NCBI GenBank assembly: GCA_024734495.1
Contig: JALMQS010000819.1
Span: forward strand, 390,437 to 454,436
Reading direction: 5' to 3'
Source: Forficula auricularia
Lineage: Eukaryota; Arthropoda; Insecta; Dermaptera; Forficulidae
DNA: 64,000 nt
Of this stretch, positions 22,956 to 32,659 are shown piece by piece. Made by a program: the position numbers and the translations under genes. A model generated the notes under the pieces. It had not been told where the DNA came from and ran no database searches. It saw only the letters and a list, made by a program, of their open reading frames with translations. Position 1 is the first letter of the stretch. Each line of letters starts with the position of its first letter.

Positions 22956-22959
22956 CTTA

Positions 22960-23235
22960 AGAAATAAAATAAAATAATATTTTAAAAAACTAAAAACCCA
23001 GTTTCTAAAAATTACAAAATAATATAATAATCAAAAAGTGTGGAGCGCAGAAACATATACTTTTAATTAATTTCGACAAAGTGTCCCACGATTTTTGATT
23101 ATTATTATTACATTATTTTGTACTTTTTAGAAGCGTGTTTTTTAGATTTTTTAAAATATAATTTATTTTTTTACTTTTTAATCTTAATTATTTTTATAGA
23201 GAAATGTTTGCGAAATTTAACTGAAAAAGAGTGTT
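22960..23235. mobile_element. TIR MITE family M4, copy 2 (decayed)
   Basis: It shares with copy 1 TTAATTTCGACAAAGTGTCC, ATTACATTATTTTGTACTTT and TATAATTTATTTTTTTAC, in the same orientation. Its left arm is shorter and more diverged. A TC microsatellite follows at 23240-23268. Confidence 0.65.
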
Positions 23236-23269
23236 TTACTTTTCTTCTTCTCTCTCTCTCTCTCTCTTA

Positions 23270-24000
23270 ATTTTTAATTTCCTATAAATACAAACAAACA
23301 CTAATTATTTATTCAAAAGAATTTGCTTTGCCGTTTATTCATAAAGAGAATTATTTTTTTTTACGTCTTTTAATATTTCTTTATTATTTTCGCTTCTTAA
23401 ATTATTTGCTATCATCTCTCATGCCGATTTGGCCTAGTTTATAACAAATAAAGAAGAGTTCCTTTCAGAATGAAGAATTGATGTCATTTCCGGTTAATCA
23501 GAGCATTATTAACTTTGCTGTAAAATTCGAAATTCTATATAAAATATATTTATAAATTTTTGAAATTAATAAGTTTATTAAAAACGGAGATATTGAGTTG
23601 GAACAGTTTTGGGGGAACAGCCAATATAGTAATATTTTAATAATCAAGTTTTCTACATTTTCCAAAAAAAAAAAAAAAAAAAAGATTATTCAAACAAGTA
23701 ATACAAATCAGAAACGAGAGTTCATGTCAATAAGACTTATGGATGCATAGAATTGAAAAAGAGATATATTTTTTCCTCTCTCTATATCAATTTTAATAAA
23801 AATAACCTCTAACATATTAGATTGGATATAGTAAAATAAAACTAAAAATGTATATATTTTGAAAACTTTTAAATTGAATTTTTTAAAAAGTTATTTCCCT
23901 CTCACTTTTTTATGATCATAACGAGAAAACAAATATAATAATGTCTGTTTTTAGGGCTCTGAACTAAGAGAATAGAAACAGGTAACTTGAGAGATTTTTA
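23270..24000. other. AT-rich non-coding stretch
   Basis: Includes an A run at 23665-23684. No exon or element boundary is evident. Confidence 0.4.
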
Positions 24001-24004
24001 GCTT

Positions 24005-24300
24005 TTCTGACCATCAGGCCAGGATTTAGTTTCAAGATTATCATAAAATAAATCAGATCAGAAACAATTCTTCCACTTTTCAATATATTTATTTTTATTA
24101 TTTATGTTAATATTTACAGGGTGAGGCATAAAGTTCTACCACATTTTGAAGAGGTATATGAAATGAAAAAATTTAACTAGAAAAAACCGAATATATTTTT
24201 GAAAAGAACATAAAATATATTTTTTTTTAATGTGTTTTAAACATTATATCAGACAAATAAGGGGAGGGGGATTTACTAAATCCTGGCCTGATGGTCAGAA
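24005..24300. mobile_element. Inverted-repeat pair overlapping a Tc1-like MITE
   Basis: TTCTGACCATCAGGCCAGGATTTAG-type arms of 25 bp are perfect inverted copies at 24005-24029 and 24276-24300. The right arm lies inside the Tc1-like MITE at 24115-24572 and the left arm lies outside it. So either the MITE inserted into an older foldback element or part of it was rearranged. Confidence 0.6.
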
Positions 24301-24572
24301 ATGAAAATTCTAGCCCTTTCGACCAAACTCAACCAAATTTTGTATACATATTCTGTGGGCCCCAAAAAGACTAGAAATGCAAAAACTAACCACTCAAAAT
24401 GGGTGGGAGGGTCAAAAATGAAAATTCTAGCCCTTTTGACTAAACTCAACCAAATTTTGTATACATATTCTGTGGACCCCCCAGAAGGCTAGAAATGCAA
24501 AAACTAACCAAATTTTGTATAGATAGTTTGGTCATTTTTATAAAATTTGGTAGATCTTAATGCCCCACCCTA
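24115..24572. mobile_element. Tc1/mariner-like MITE family M5, copy 1
   Basis: It begins TACAGGGTGAGGCATAAAG and ends TTAATGCCCCACCCTATA. The TACAGGGTG terminus with a TA target is typical of IS630-Tc1-mariner elements. A close copy lies at 36485-37063. The interior has two tandem copies of a unit of about 100-118 bp (24298-24512) containing AATGAAAATTCTAGCCCTTT. A 63-codon open frame spanning that duplication is a by-product. Confidence 0.8.
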
Positions 24573-24994
24573 TATTTATATTAATGTATTTCTATATAAT
24601 TTTCAATATTCAGTATAGAACGGACTTTCGCCTAAACTAATCTCCTGATTAGGATGCTCAGCTGGAAATTTTCATCCTTCTCGTCGATAAATTTTACAAA
24701 ATTTCACTTCAAATGATTATTTAGTTTTAGAATTTAAAACATACCACTTTTTATACAATAATTACCCCAAATTATAAAGAAAAATTTCTTAAGATAACGT
24801 TAAGACAGAGAAAGATGTTAATGGGGTCAACTACTGATTGATAGGCCGGCACACTAGCAAGCTACTCATGTGCAATTCGGATTATCTATCAAAGGTGGCG
24901 GTAGTGGGGGTTAGTATTGGAGAGATAGGAAATAAGTCTCTACTAGTAGGACTGCGTGACGTCATAATATCAGTGAATAGAGAATCTACTCTTA

Positions 24995-25190
24995 TTAAAC
25001 GAGCAAAAATTGTATATTTATTTATTTATATATATATATTTATTTATTTATATATATATTTATTTATTTATATATTTATTTATATATTTGTATCTTGGTT
25101 CTATTTTGAAAACGGCCCTACCGATTTTGATTAAACAAAATCTATTAACAAGTTAAAAAACGATCTGGCTAGGTTTGGACCTCATCAAAA
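24995..25190 (+). repeat. Dispersed repeat family R3 with TATTTATT tract, copy 1
   Basis: TACTCTTATTAAACGAGCAA is followed by AAATTGTATATT, a tract of TATTTATTTA/TATATA (25015-25090), then TATCTTGGTTCTATTTTGAA and ACGGCCCTACCGATTTTGAT. The inverted counterpart at 51220-51330 keeps both flanks around a shorter tract. A 98-codon frame across the microsatellite is spurious. Confidence 0.75.
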
Positions 25191-25260
25191 TTCATCTTAA
25201 TTGATTTTTTCTTAATTAAAGTAATTATTGATAGATGAAAATCTGTATAAAAAAATGACT

Positions 25261-25330
25261 ACCGGATGTCAGATTAGGACCTGAGACCTCTTGCATCAGA
25301 GGCACACACTTTACCACTGGACTATAGAAC
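25261..25330 (-). repeat. tRNA-derived SINE head
   Basis: The - strand reads TATAGTCCAGTGGTAAAGTG, then GCCTCTGATGCAAGAGGTCT, then CAGGTCCTAATCTGACATC. The first part resembles the A box and D arm of Gln/Glu-type tRNAs, followed by an anticodon-arm-like stem and a decayed B box. Confidence 0.5.
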
Positions 25331-25334
25331 TATT

Positions 25335-25765
25335 TTAAAAATGTTTGCTTTTTACTTTTACTAAAATGAATATTTTTGAATTTGACTTTATTATAAGTGT
25401 GGAAATAATTGAATATATTATATATGGCTATGTATTTAATAAATAGAATTCATTGAATAAATTGCGGCGAGGCAAATTTGAAATATTTATAATTGAATTA
25501 AGCTGAAAAAAGACAGCAATTAATTTTAAATCCAGAAACATTAAATATATTAATAATTATTCCTTGGCCTCCCCCCCTCCACTCTTCTAATTAAAATTAA
25601 ATATTCAATTCTCTTTTCTCCGGGCAATTAATAATAATAAATAATTAATAATTTTCCTATTTATTTTTTTATAATGTTTATCAATATGAACGAATGTGGT
25701 CAAATTGGTGTACGAGTAAACAAATATACACATAATATGTGGAGCACTAGAAAGATAGAAGTGCA
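25335..25765. other. AT-rich non-coding stretch
   Basis: No gene-like block is seen. It ends at the G-rich tract. Confidence 0.4.
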
Positions 25766-25767
25766 AA

Positions 25768-25920
25768 AACTGGGTGGGGGTGGGGATGGATGTGGGGTGT
25801 GCAGGAGGTGGGGTGCAGTTGTGGGGGATACGGGGTGGGAGGCGCAGTTGGGGTGGGGTGGGGCAGAGTAAGCGTGCAATGGTGGGGGCGAGGTGGGTGG
25901 TTTGGGGGGGGGTCAGGGGT
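25768..25920 (+). repeat. G-rich (GGGGTG)n tract
   Basis: About 150 bp of irregular G runs such as GGGTGGGGGTGGGG and GGTTTGGGGGGGGGTC on the + strand. At least ten runs of three or more G occur within short spacing. It overlaps two Gly-rich open frames that I treat as spurious. The runs could form G-quadruplexes. Confidence 0.85.
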
Positions 25921-26342
25921 TACCGTGCATCGCTCGGTGCCTCCAGGTACTAAAATATTAAAAAAAAGAAAACAATTTTAATAATAAATTCATGTAGCGT
26001 TGTGATATCATGACAGGATCAATTAATTTATTAATAAAAAAATTTCGATTTTAAATTAAAACGAGAAAAAGTGAAAACTTTTCTAAGAGTCGGTATATTT
26101 ATACAAGGACCAAACTTATTTATAGTATTTTTAAAATTTGATCATTTTCGTTTAAATAGAAGTTTTGAAGATGTGAAATTGCAAATAGGGAGAAAATGAA
26201 CTTCTTTCTCCCTAGTTGATTTATTTTTAAATCAAAAGGAAATTGAATATTAGAAAGCGAGCGATCAGTGTACGTGACAAGATAATGAAGGGGGTGGAAT
26301 GAAAAGCCGAGTCAGGACCAAGTACCGAACCAAGTTGGGTAT

Positions 26343-26410
26343 TATGGCATTCTGGTCACGGGATGGATGCCACTCCCTTACAATCGAGGGCTCGAATCCT
26401 GTCTGACTGG
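26343..26410 (+). repeat. tRNA-derived SINE head
   Basis: TATGGCATTCTGGTCACGGG is A-box-like, an anticodon-arm-like GCCACTCCCTTACAATCGAG follows, and GGGCTCGAATCCTGTC is one change from a B box. Length and order of the boxes fit a tRNA head. It is probably a SINE 5' region, followed by about 60 bp of unrelated body. Confidence 0.55.
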
Positions 26411-26720
26411 CTGGCGTCGGGTTTAATTACAAAACATATGCAGATGCCAATTTAACAACCTCTTTTTTATAACCTTCCCAAGTGATTTCTAGAATCGTTC
26501 ATTAGTGAAAAGAAATAAGTAACACGTTATTTATTAAAATGTTGATAATATTAAAGTTTTTCCTCATTTCATAACAAAAATATTTCGTTATTGAAATTAA
26601 TATAATAGAAGTTTTTCTTCGAAGATAGTCTGGTAGATTTATAACTGAGGTCCACAAATTAATAAAAAGATTATTTTCAATAAAAAAGTATTTATTTGTA
26701 GGTTTTGACTCTACAATTTT

Positions 26721-26764
26721 TGAACCGATGTTTCGGAGGACCTTCTCTATTTCTTCAAGGTTCA
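26721..26764 (-). other. Hammerhead-like motif (H7)
   Basis: The - strand reads TGAACC, TTGAAGA, then an A-rich segment and AGGTCCTCC, then GAAACATC and GGTTCA. The outer arms TGAACC/GGTTCA pair perfectly over 6 bp, flush with the core. UUGAAGA has U for C3. AUC is a valid NUH triplet. The stem II region is decayed. Confidence 0.5.
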
Positions 26765-26961
26765 CTGGGTCAATAAAGAAAGCAGTTATGATAAAGAAAA
26801 TCAACTAATATAGATATTCGTATACGTTAGAAGTTTTTTTTTTGGAAAAGAACTGATGAATATATAGATCAGGATTGGATGAAAGACAGTCCAGATATAA
26901 AAAAGAAACTATTTGCAATAAAAGAGTATTTATTAGAAATGTTTTCCCTTTATAATATTTT

Positions 26962-27004
26962 GAAACTGTCATTTCGGAGGATCTTTCCTCCTTCTTCAAG
27001 CTCT
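26962..27004 (-). other. Hammerhead-like motif (H8)
   Basis: The - strand reads GAGC, TTGAAGA, A, then a perfect GGAGG-AAAGAT-CCTCC hairpin, then GAAATGAC. Stem II is perfect, but the outer arms no longer pair well and the cleavage triplet is GAC, so this copy looks decayed. Confidence 0.45.
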
Positions 27005-27109
27005 ACTAAAATTAAATGGGATCGGCCATCAATTTACCAATATTATTACAATTTAAAGTTTATAATAGAAAATAAAGACAAGTTTTTTGTGTGATTTTTT
27101 ATATTTTTC

Positions 27110-27148
27110 AACCAAAGTTTCGTCGACTTTGCATACTTCTTCAGGGCT
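27110..27148 (-). other. Hammerhead-like motif (H9)
   Basis: The - strand reads AGCC, CTGAAGA, AGTATGCAAAGTCGAC, then GAAACTTT and GGTT. The outer arms pair over 4 bp including one G-U. CUGAAGA and GAAA are intact. Confidence 0.5.
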
Positions 27149-27319
27149 TCAAATAGTTACATCACACCGCTAAAGTACATTATTTTATTTTTTCTCCGTT
27201 ACCATTGAAGACCATTAGAAACTTAAGCTTCAAAAAATTTGGCACATTCACATAAACAATTTTAGTCTCTTATTTATTTCTGGACTGCCTTTCATCCAAT
27301 CCTGATCTATATTCAGGTA

Positions 27320-28530
27320 CTTTTTATTAATATAATAGTATTCTTAGGCGGATCGTTTCCATTCGGATAGATCCAGTTAGGCTCAGTTCTTGGATTAAGT
27401 TATGTCCATTTTGGGCCGATTTTCGGGCGATGAGGTTTGTGAACAAGAAACTGAGATCAATAAGTTATAGTTATTGACCCGTCGAATCTTAAAACCATTA
27501 AAAAGAAATAAGAATTATTATTCCTTTCTAAATACATTTTAGCGATATGGGCGCCTGTACTCTAGGCAAATGAACACAAGAGCTGGTGAAATAGTTGCCG
27601 CATTTAAAGGAACTTTGACTTGCATCTAAAGATGTTTGTCAAGTGTTGAGACATCGATTCAGAATAGAACAAATAATATATATATTTAAAAACTCGTTTA
27701 GGCATTTCGGCAATTAAATCCAAATATATTCAATCAATTTTCATGCTATAAAGTAAAAACCAATATGCGGGTCTATTTATCTGTGAACTAAATTTATTTA
27801 TAGATTTTATTTTTATACCAAAAAAGAATACTATATATATTTGTCTAGATTAATTTGCCGCAACGCTGACGTAATGCTGCCGAGAGAGTATATTTGCGGC
27901 AAATTTGAAATATAATAGTAATTTGGACTCCAATTGATTTTAAATTAAGAAACATTAAATATATTGATAATTATTACCCCCCTTCACCACTCAAAAATTA
28001 AATATTCAATTGCGCACAGAAAAAGAAATCAATCACATCTTATTTGATTTATATATTATTTGTTTATTTTTTAATAATTTGCCACTTTTTTATAATTTTT
28101 TAAAAATTTTGTTATTCTTATTTTTTGATTTTTACAAAATTAAACGACTTAAGACACGCATGCCCATATGAGTTTTTCATTTCAATACTGGAGGGAGCAG
28201 CCTGTCATACAGACAACACCTGATCTCTTTTAAATATTTGGAGCCTTGTATCGATTATCGATCCCAAATTTAAAAAAAAATGAAATAATATAATTCTCCT
28301 CCTCACACGATACCACTTATTTAAATAAATCTATTTCCACACAAAAAATATCACAATGCTGTAAATTATAGAAGAAAAAAAATACTTCCAGATTCATATC
28401 TAGAGCCTCATTTCTGTAACTGTGTCAGGACGAAAATGAGGTGAAACTTTTAAGAGACTATGTATTTTCGGGAGTTTACAGGTATACATTTGGACTGTGG
28501 TTTTTTAAGAGGAATAAAATTTTTGGACCG
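27320..28530. other. Non-coding stretch
   Basis: Near 27548, GGGCGCCTGTACTCTAGGCA resembles the hairpin of block B1 (GCCT-loop-AGGC), but without the conserved continuation. No exon was found. Confidence 0.35.
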
Positions 28531-28534
28531 AGAC

Positions 28535-28605
28535 GCTGCCCGCCAGGGCACCAGCTCGGAGGGCCGAGCTTCGAGAGCGTGCCGAAGGCACGCACGAAAA
28601 GCTAG
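28535..28605. other. Short GC-rich block
   Basis: GACGCTGCCCGCCAGGGCAC, then GGGCCGAGCTTCGAGAGCGT and GCCGAAGGCACGCACG, stand out in AT-rich DNA and contain small self-complementary segments (GCGTGCC/GGCACGC). It is unassigned and may be a transposon end. Confidence 0.4.
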
Positions 28606-28631
28606 TAGTAAAAATAATAATAATAATTTTT

Positions 28632-28781
28632 ATTAGAAAATTATAAGATGGTGTCATCTATTAAATCCGATGGAATGGAATATTTTTAATTATATATGTC
28701 GGAGGGGTTGTTTTTCACTATATAATTAAAAATATTCCATTCCATCGGATTTAATAGATGACACCATCTTATAATTTTCTA
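28632..28781. mobile_element. Hairpin MITE family M2, perfect-arm copy
   Basis: Two arms of about 60-65 bp are essentially perfect inverted copies. They run from TTAGAAAATTATAAGATGGT to GGAATATTTTTAATTATA, with a loop of about 20 nt that contains TGTCGGAGGGGTTG. The near-identity of the arms suggests recent insertion or gene conversion. Relatives lie at 16755 and 19473, and possibly at 57017. Confidence 0.85.
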
Positions 28782-28789
28782 GAAATTTG

Positions 28790-30520
28790 AATCTATTACC
28801 ATCGGAAAATTAATATCTTTCATAATAATTTTTATATTATTTCTGTTATTATTATTAGAATCACTCTATCTTTGTTGAGTAATGAAAATAAAATTATAAA
28901 ATATGATCAACTTAAGAATATAATTTATTAAGGTATTTATAGATCTTAATTTAGGCATAGCCTACATGATATATAAAATGCTAGATAAGGCCCGAATATA
29001 TAGAGTAAATTTATTTTCATCTGGAAAAATTCCATTTCTAGTTTTGTTGTAACTTTCCAGCATTGAGTTTCTAATATTTAGTTAGAAGATAGATCTTAAA
29101 TCTAAAATAATTAATTTATAGTATTTTAATAAAACGTTCTAAAAGAGAATTTATTTCTATTATATAGGAAGAAAATATAATAAATTTGTTTTTTATGGAA
29201 ATAAAAGGATTTTAATGGATAATAAAAGAGATTATTACTTTGAATTCGGAAACATGTATTTAAAAGAATAAAATATGTAAAAAATATTTTCATAATATAA
29301 GTAATAAGAAAATAATAATAGAGCAAATGGATAATAATATTTTTATATGCATTTAATCAAAACCCATTTAATCGTAGTTGATAAAAAAAGTATTTCTAAA
29401 AATAAAAAAAATTCTAATTATTAATCAATAATATTCGTTTTTTCTCGACCTTTCATTATGGACGTAATATAATATAAAGATAAAAAACATGAAAATCATG
29501 CTACTAAGGTAGTAGGACTCGCAAACATAAGATTATATGTCTATAAAAGAATATTTATTTATTTTTAACCCATACAATCATAGGACTCCGGGTTCCATCT
29601 GGTACTGTAAATCACTTAAATAAACTCCCAGTAAAAAAAAAAAAAATCCCAGTAAAAAAAAAACAAAAAAAAACTGAAACACTTCAAATTTTTATGTTTT
29701 TTGGATTTTATTTTTATAATTTATATTTATAATCATATTTCAATAATACTAATGGTCATTCGATAGACAAATTTTCTTTCTTATTTGTTAATTTATTGTC
29801 AATTTAGCTATAAAATTAAAAATTATTAATTTTATTAATTTCCTTGACATTTTTTAACCATTCTTTGTTTAATTTTATTTTAAGATAGGTTCATTATAAT
29901 TGTTTGTTGTCGATACACTACTAATGTTCTTTTTTTACTTTTAGCACAATTTAAAAATAATACATTAGTCTAAAACAATCTTATGAAAATGATATAGAGC
30001 TTTGAAAAACATACAAATTTGAAGTGTTTTTTGTTTTTCTCATATATAAGAATTTAAACAAAATTGGGATAGAGAAGAAATAAGAAATTGGGGAGGCAAA
30101 GACTAAAAGGAATATCAGTTATCGGGATCATTAGAAATGAAAGCCCTTTTGTTATTAAATTAAAAATATATAATTAGATCTTTGACAATTTTGTATAGCC
30201 TTTTTTATTATTATTCGGATAGATGAATAGATAGATATAGATAAAGAAATTTTAATATACATTGCTTAATCTGAACCCGAGCTGATTTTTTGAAAAACAT
30301 TCCAAATATTTTCAAAAAAAGATTCTCAAATCTTTAGTTTTATATAGATAAAGATTTGACACTTAGATACTTGGGTTAGATTCTAGAGTAGGTAGATGAA
30401 ATAACATTTGATAATAAATCAACAATATATAATAGGATCTTTGAAGGGTTTTTATAGTCTTATTAGCTCAGGGCCGTCTTTACGCAAAGGTCTAATAGGG
30501 CGGGGTCTAAGGCTGAAATT
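28790..30520. other. AT-rich non-coding stretch
   Basis: Long A/T-rich sequence without supported genes. The 66-codon - strand frame at 29126-29326 is low in complexity. A segment at 30471-30510 (CAGGGCCGTCTTTACGCAAA) resembles a DNA-transposon terminus, but no partner was found. Confidence 0.4.
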
Positions 30521-30527
30521 GATTTGA

Positions 30528-30765
30528 TATTTTTGAAATACAATTGTGATTTTCTAATATTCGATTAAGAATTCTGAAATAAAATTAGGATTTTCTCAAA
30601 TTGAATTGAAATTTCTTAAATACATTGTGATTTTCTAATATTCAATTAAGAATTTTGAAATAAAATTGGGGTTTTCTCAATTTGAATTGAGATTTCTGAA
30701 ATACAATTGTGATTTTCTAATATTCAATTTAGAATTCTGAAATAAGATTGTGGTTTTATGAAATA
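30528..30765. repeat. Tandem repeat, about 94-bp unit, 2.5 copies
   Basis: The unit contains GAAATACAATTGTGATTTTC, TAATATTCAATTAAGAATTC and TGAAATAAAATTGGG. Three copies differ by a few substitutions. Confidence 0.85.
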
Positions 30766-30775
30766 TATGTGGAAA

Positions 30776-30822
30776 GTTCTAGTGATCCTTGGACCATAGT
30801 TTGAGATACACTGGCTTAATTC
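30776..30822. mobile_element. Solo hAT-like terminus
   Basis: CTTGGACCATAGTTTGAGAT, then ACACTGG, has the form of hAT ends (CAGTGTTTCTCAAACTNTGGTCC read in reverse). No opposite end was found. Confidence 0.35.
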
Positions 30823-30829
30823 ATTGAAC

Positions 30830-31300
30830 TTAATGGTAATATGTTTTTATGGATGTTTATTTACATAATAAACGAACAACTTAATACATTCTGATTTGGG
30901 AGGATTCGTGTTTTCTTTTCAATTTAACTGAAATTTTCGTAGCGCTAATTAATCCCGAAGATCCGATCAATTGCATGGAAAACGCCAACCGCGGATATTC
31001 GCTTACCTCTTTCTCGTGCTCAAGTCTGAGCTTGTTGCTGGGTTGCTGACCCAAGCGGTGGGCTAGCGTAGTCCCGAGTCAATTATTTATCAATACCTAT
31101 AGAATTTATGAAAAATTTACCATTACCATTACCCAACGAAACGAAGTTCGAAATATTATTTTTTAGCAAAGCTTAACATTTTTACAGATTTTTAATTTAC
31201 CACAATTTTGCTAATAAGTATGAAATCTTGAATGAGAAAATGATGAGGGTAGGTAATTTAATTTATAGGTATATTTATGTTTATTATTCTAATATACTAT
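30830..31300. other. Non-coding stretch
   Basis: A slightly less AT-rich part at 30940-31085 shows no splice-bounded frame. Nothing else is assigned. Confidence 0.35.
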
Positions 31301-31345
31301 CGACGAGGGGTCGGTAGCACAATCGGTTAAATCACCAACTTTTCT

Positions 31346-31765
31346 GAGTCCCTCAGAAAAGCGTACGGCAATATGAAAACACTATTCCCACTACTATCTA
31401 GGGATTCCTTCTTAACTCACAAAAATAAAAAACTAATCTACACCACAATATTAAGACCTACACTGACATATGCTGCACCGGCCTGGTGTCATGTAAGCAA
31501 AACAAATATCAAACCACTACAAATATATCAAAACAAATGTCTACGACTAATTAACAACCGAGGAAGAGATACAAAAATATCCGACCTGCACGAAATAAGT
31601 CAAATAGAAAGAATAGATGATTTTATAATCAGAATCTCGAAAACTTTCTATGAGACTCAATTAAAACACAACAAACTGACAGGAGATATACCCAAAAGAC
31701 TAAGAGACACAACGGGGAAAAACCCAAAGTACACAAACATATACAAGAAAATAGGTATAATTTAA
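31346..31765 (+). pseudogene. LINE ORF2 C-terminal fragment (jockey-type RT)
   Basis: The frame is open from the insertion boundary to TAA at 31763-31765 (139 residues), with no internal stop. It reads ESLRKAYGNMKTLFPLLS, then LIYTTILRPTLTYAAPAWCH, then KPLQIYQNKCLRLINN. The LRP-LTYAAPAW and LQ-QNKxLRxI motifs are typical of the region just after the polymerase core in jockey-clade elements. The endonuclease and RT catalytic domains are missing because of 5' truncation, so it cannot act on its own. The intact frame suggests a fairly recent insertion. Confidence 0.88.
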
Positions 31766-32130
31766 AAACTAACAATATAATATAAACCTTTTTATTTTTA
31801 TTCTACTAAAAAAAAAAAGAGAAAAACTGAAAACAGGTTTTTGTTCTTGTAACTTTTCCTGTAAAATAAATTAACGAAAACATCTTAAAAATCAACAACT
31901 TTATATAATCAATGCACTCAACACTGATTATTCTAAATAAACCTTAAATATCTAAAGCCTAAGCAAAAAAAAAAGCAGTATAAGCCTTAATGTACTAGGC
32001 AGGAGACTGCACATAGAAACTAATTATAAAACATATGTATAAAATCGGTAACCTTATAGAATAATATTACTAATGTAAAAACCTACTGTATAATATTGTA
32101 AATAAAAGTTTTTTAAAGTTTAAAAAAAAA
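31346..32130 (+). mobile_element. 5'-truncated jockey-type non-LTR retrotransposon
   Basis: The 785-bp insert starts GAGTCCCTCAGAAAAGCGTA, carries the C-terminal part of a reverse-transcriptase ORF, a 365-bp 3' region with AATAAA near its end, and finishes with an A run (TAAAAAAAAA). Perfect 12-bp duplications ACCAACTTTTCT flank it. This is the classic product of target-primed reverse transcription. Confidence 0.92.
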
Positions 32131-32142
32131 ACCAACTTTTCT

Positions 32143-32650
32143 AATCCGATTAGACATCAACCTAGACTTCATCAGTTCGATCCCAGCAAGAAGCAAAGTG
32201 AATTTATTTTAAAAATAATAAAAAACCGGTCCCTCGGCTCCAGAAACTGACAATCTCTGGTTCTACAAAACCTCGCGCATACGCAGGACAAAATTTCGTA
32301 ACAAGCGACCATGAATCGTGAGAGGAAAAACCAGATTAGCCCAGGTGGTAACCAATCCACACACCCTCGAGTGGCAACGAGTCATTCAGATTGTGGGGGA
32401 TCCGGACCATCACGAAATCAAGGAAGAAACAATGGAAGAATAACGCCAAAAAATCCATACATACCTGGCACCTTTAACATCAACACAATCATCCTGCCAG
32501 GAAAATTACATAGCCTGACCATGGAACTCGATAACACATTCCGGAAAAAGATAGAGGCGTGAAAGGTTCAACCAGACAGAGACATCAAGCTTTGCGTGAT
32601 TCCAAGGGTCCAAACACAACAAAAAAAAAATACTATCGAAGTTAAATGAT
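32143..32650 (+). other. A/C-rich retroelement-like segment
   Basis: Beyond the SINE B box the sequence is unusually A/C-rich on the + strand. It holds an 83-codon frame (32311-32562) reading NPYIPGTFNINTIILPGKL and so on, and ends near an A run (32620-32628). Such composition is typical of non-LTR retroelement coding strands. I cannot name a domain. It may be SINE body or a fragment of another LINE. Confidence 0.35.
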
Positions 32651-32659
32651 TTGGTTAAA

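Larger units (their letters stand above)
26857..27316. mobile_element. Foldback element with 33-bp TIRs and two motif copies
   Basis: AATATATAGATCAGGATTGG, then ATGAAAGACAGTCC, at the left faces GGACTGCCTTTCATCCAATC, then CTGATCTATATT, at the right. The interior holds hammerhead-like motifs H8 and H9, both on the - strand. Short open frames here have no recognisable domain. Confidence 0.75.
31305..32220 (+). mobile_element. tRNA-derived SINE split by a LINE insertion
   Basis: The left part (31305-31345) has GGGGTCGGTAGCACAATCGG, then TTAAATCACC, which is A-box-like. The right part (32143 onward) resumes with AATCCGATTAGACATCAACC and reaches CAGTTCGATCCCAGCAAG, a B box. Joining the two parts gives a tRNA-like head of about 87 nt. 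The break is bounded by 12-bp repeats (31334-31345 and 32131-32142) produced by the LINE insertion. So the SINE was present first. Confidence 0.8.

Noticed and set aside
24838..25134. 98-codon + strand frame ending in Ile/Tyr repeats
   Set aside because: Half of it is the TATTTATT microsatellite of repeat R3. The rest has no domain and no splice context.
25674..25981. Gly/Trp-rich frames
   Set aside because: By-products of the G-rich simple tract.
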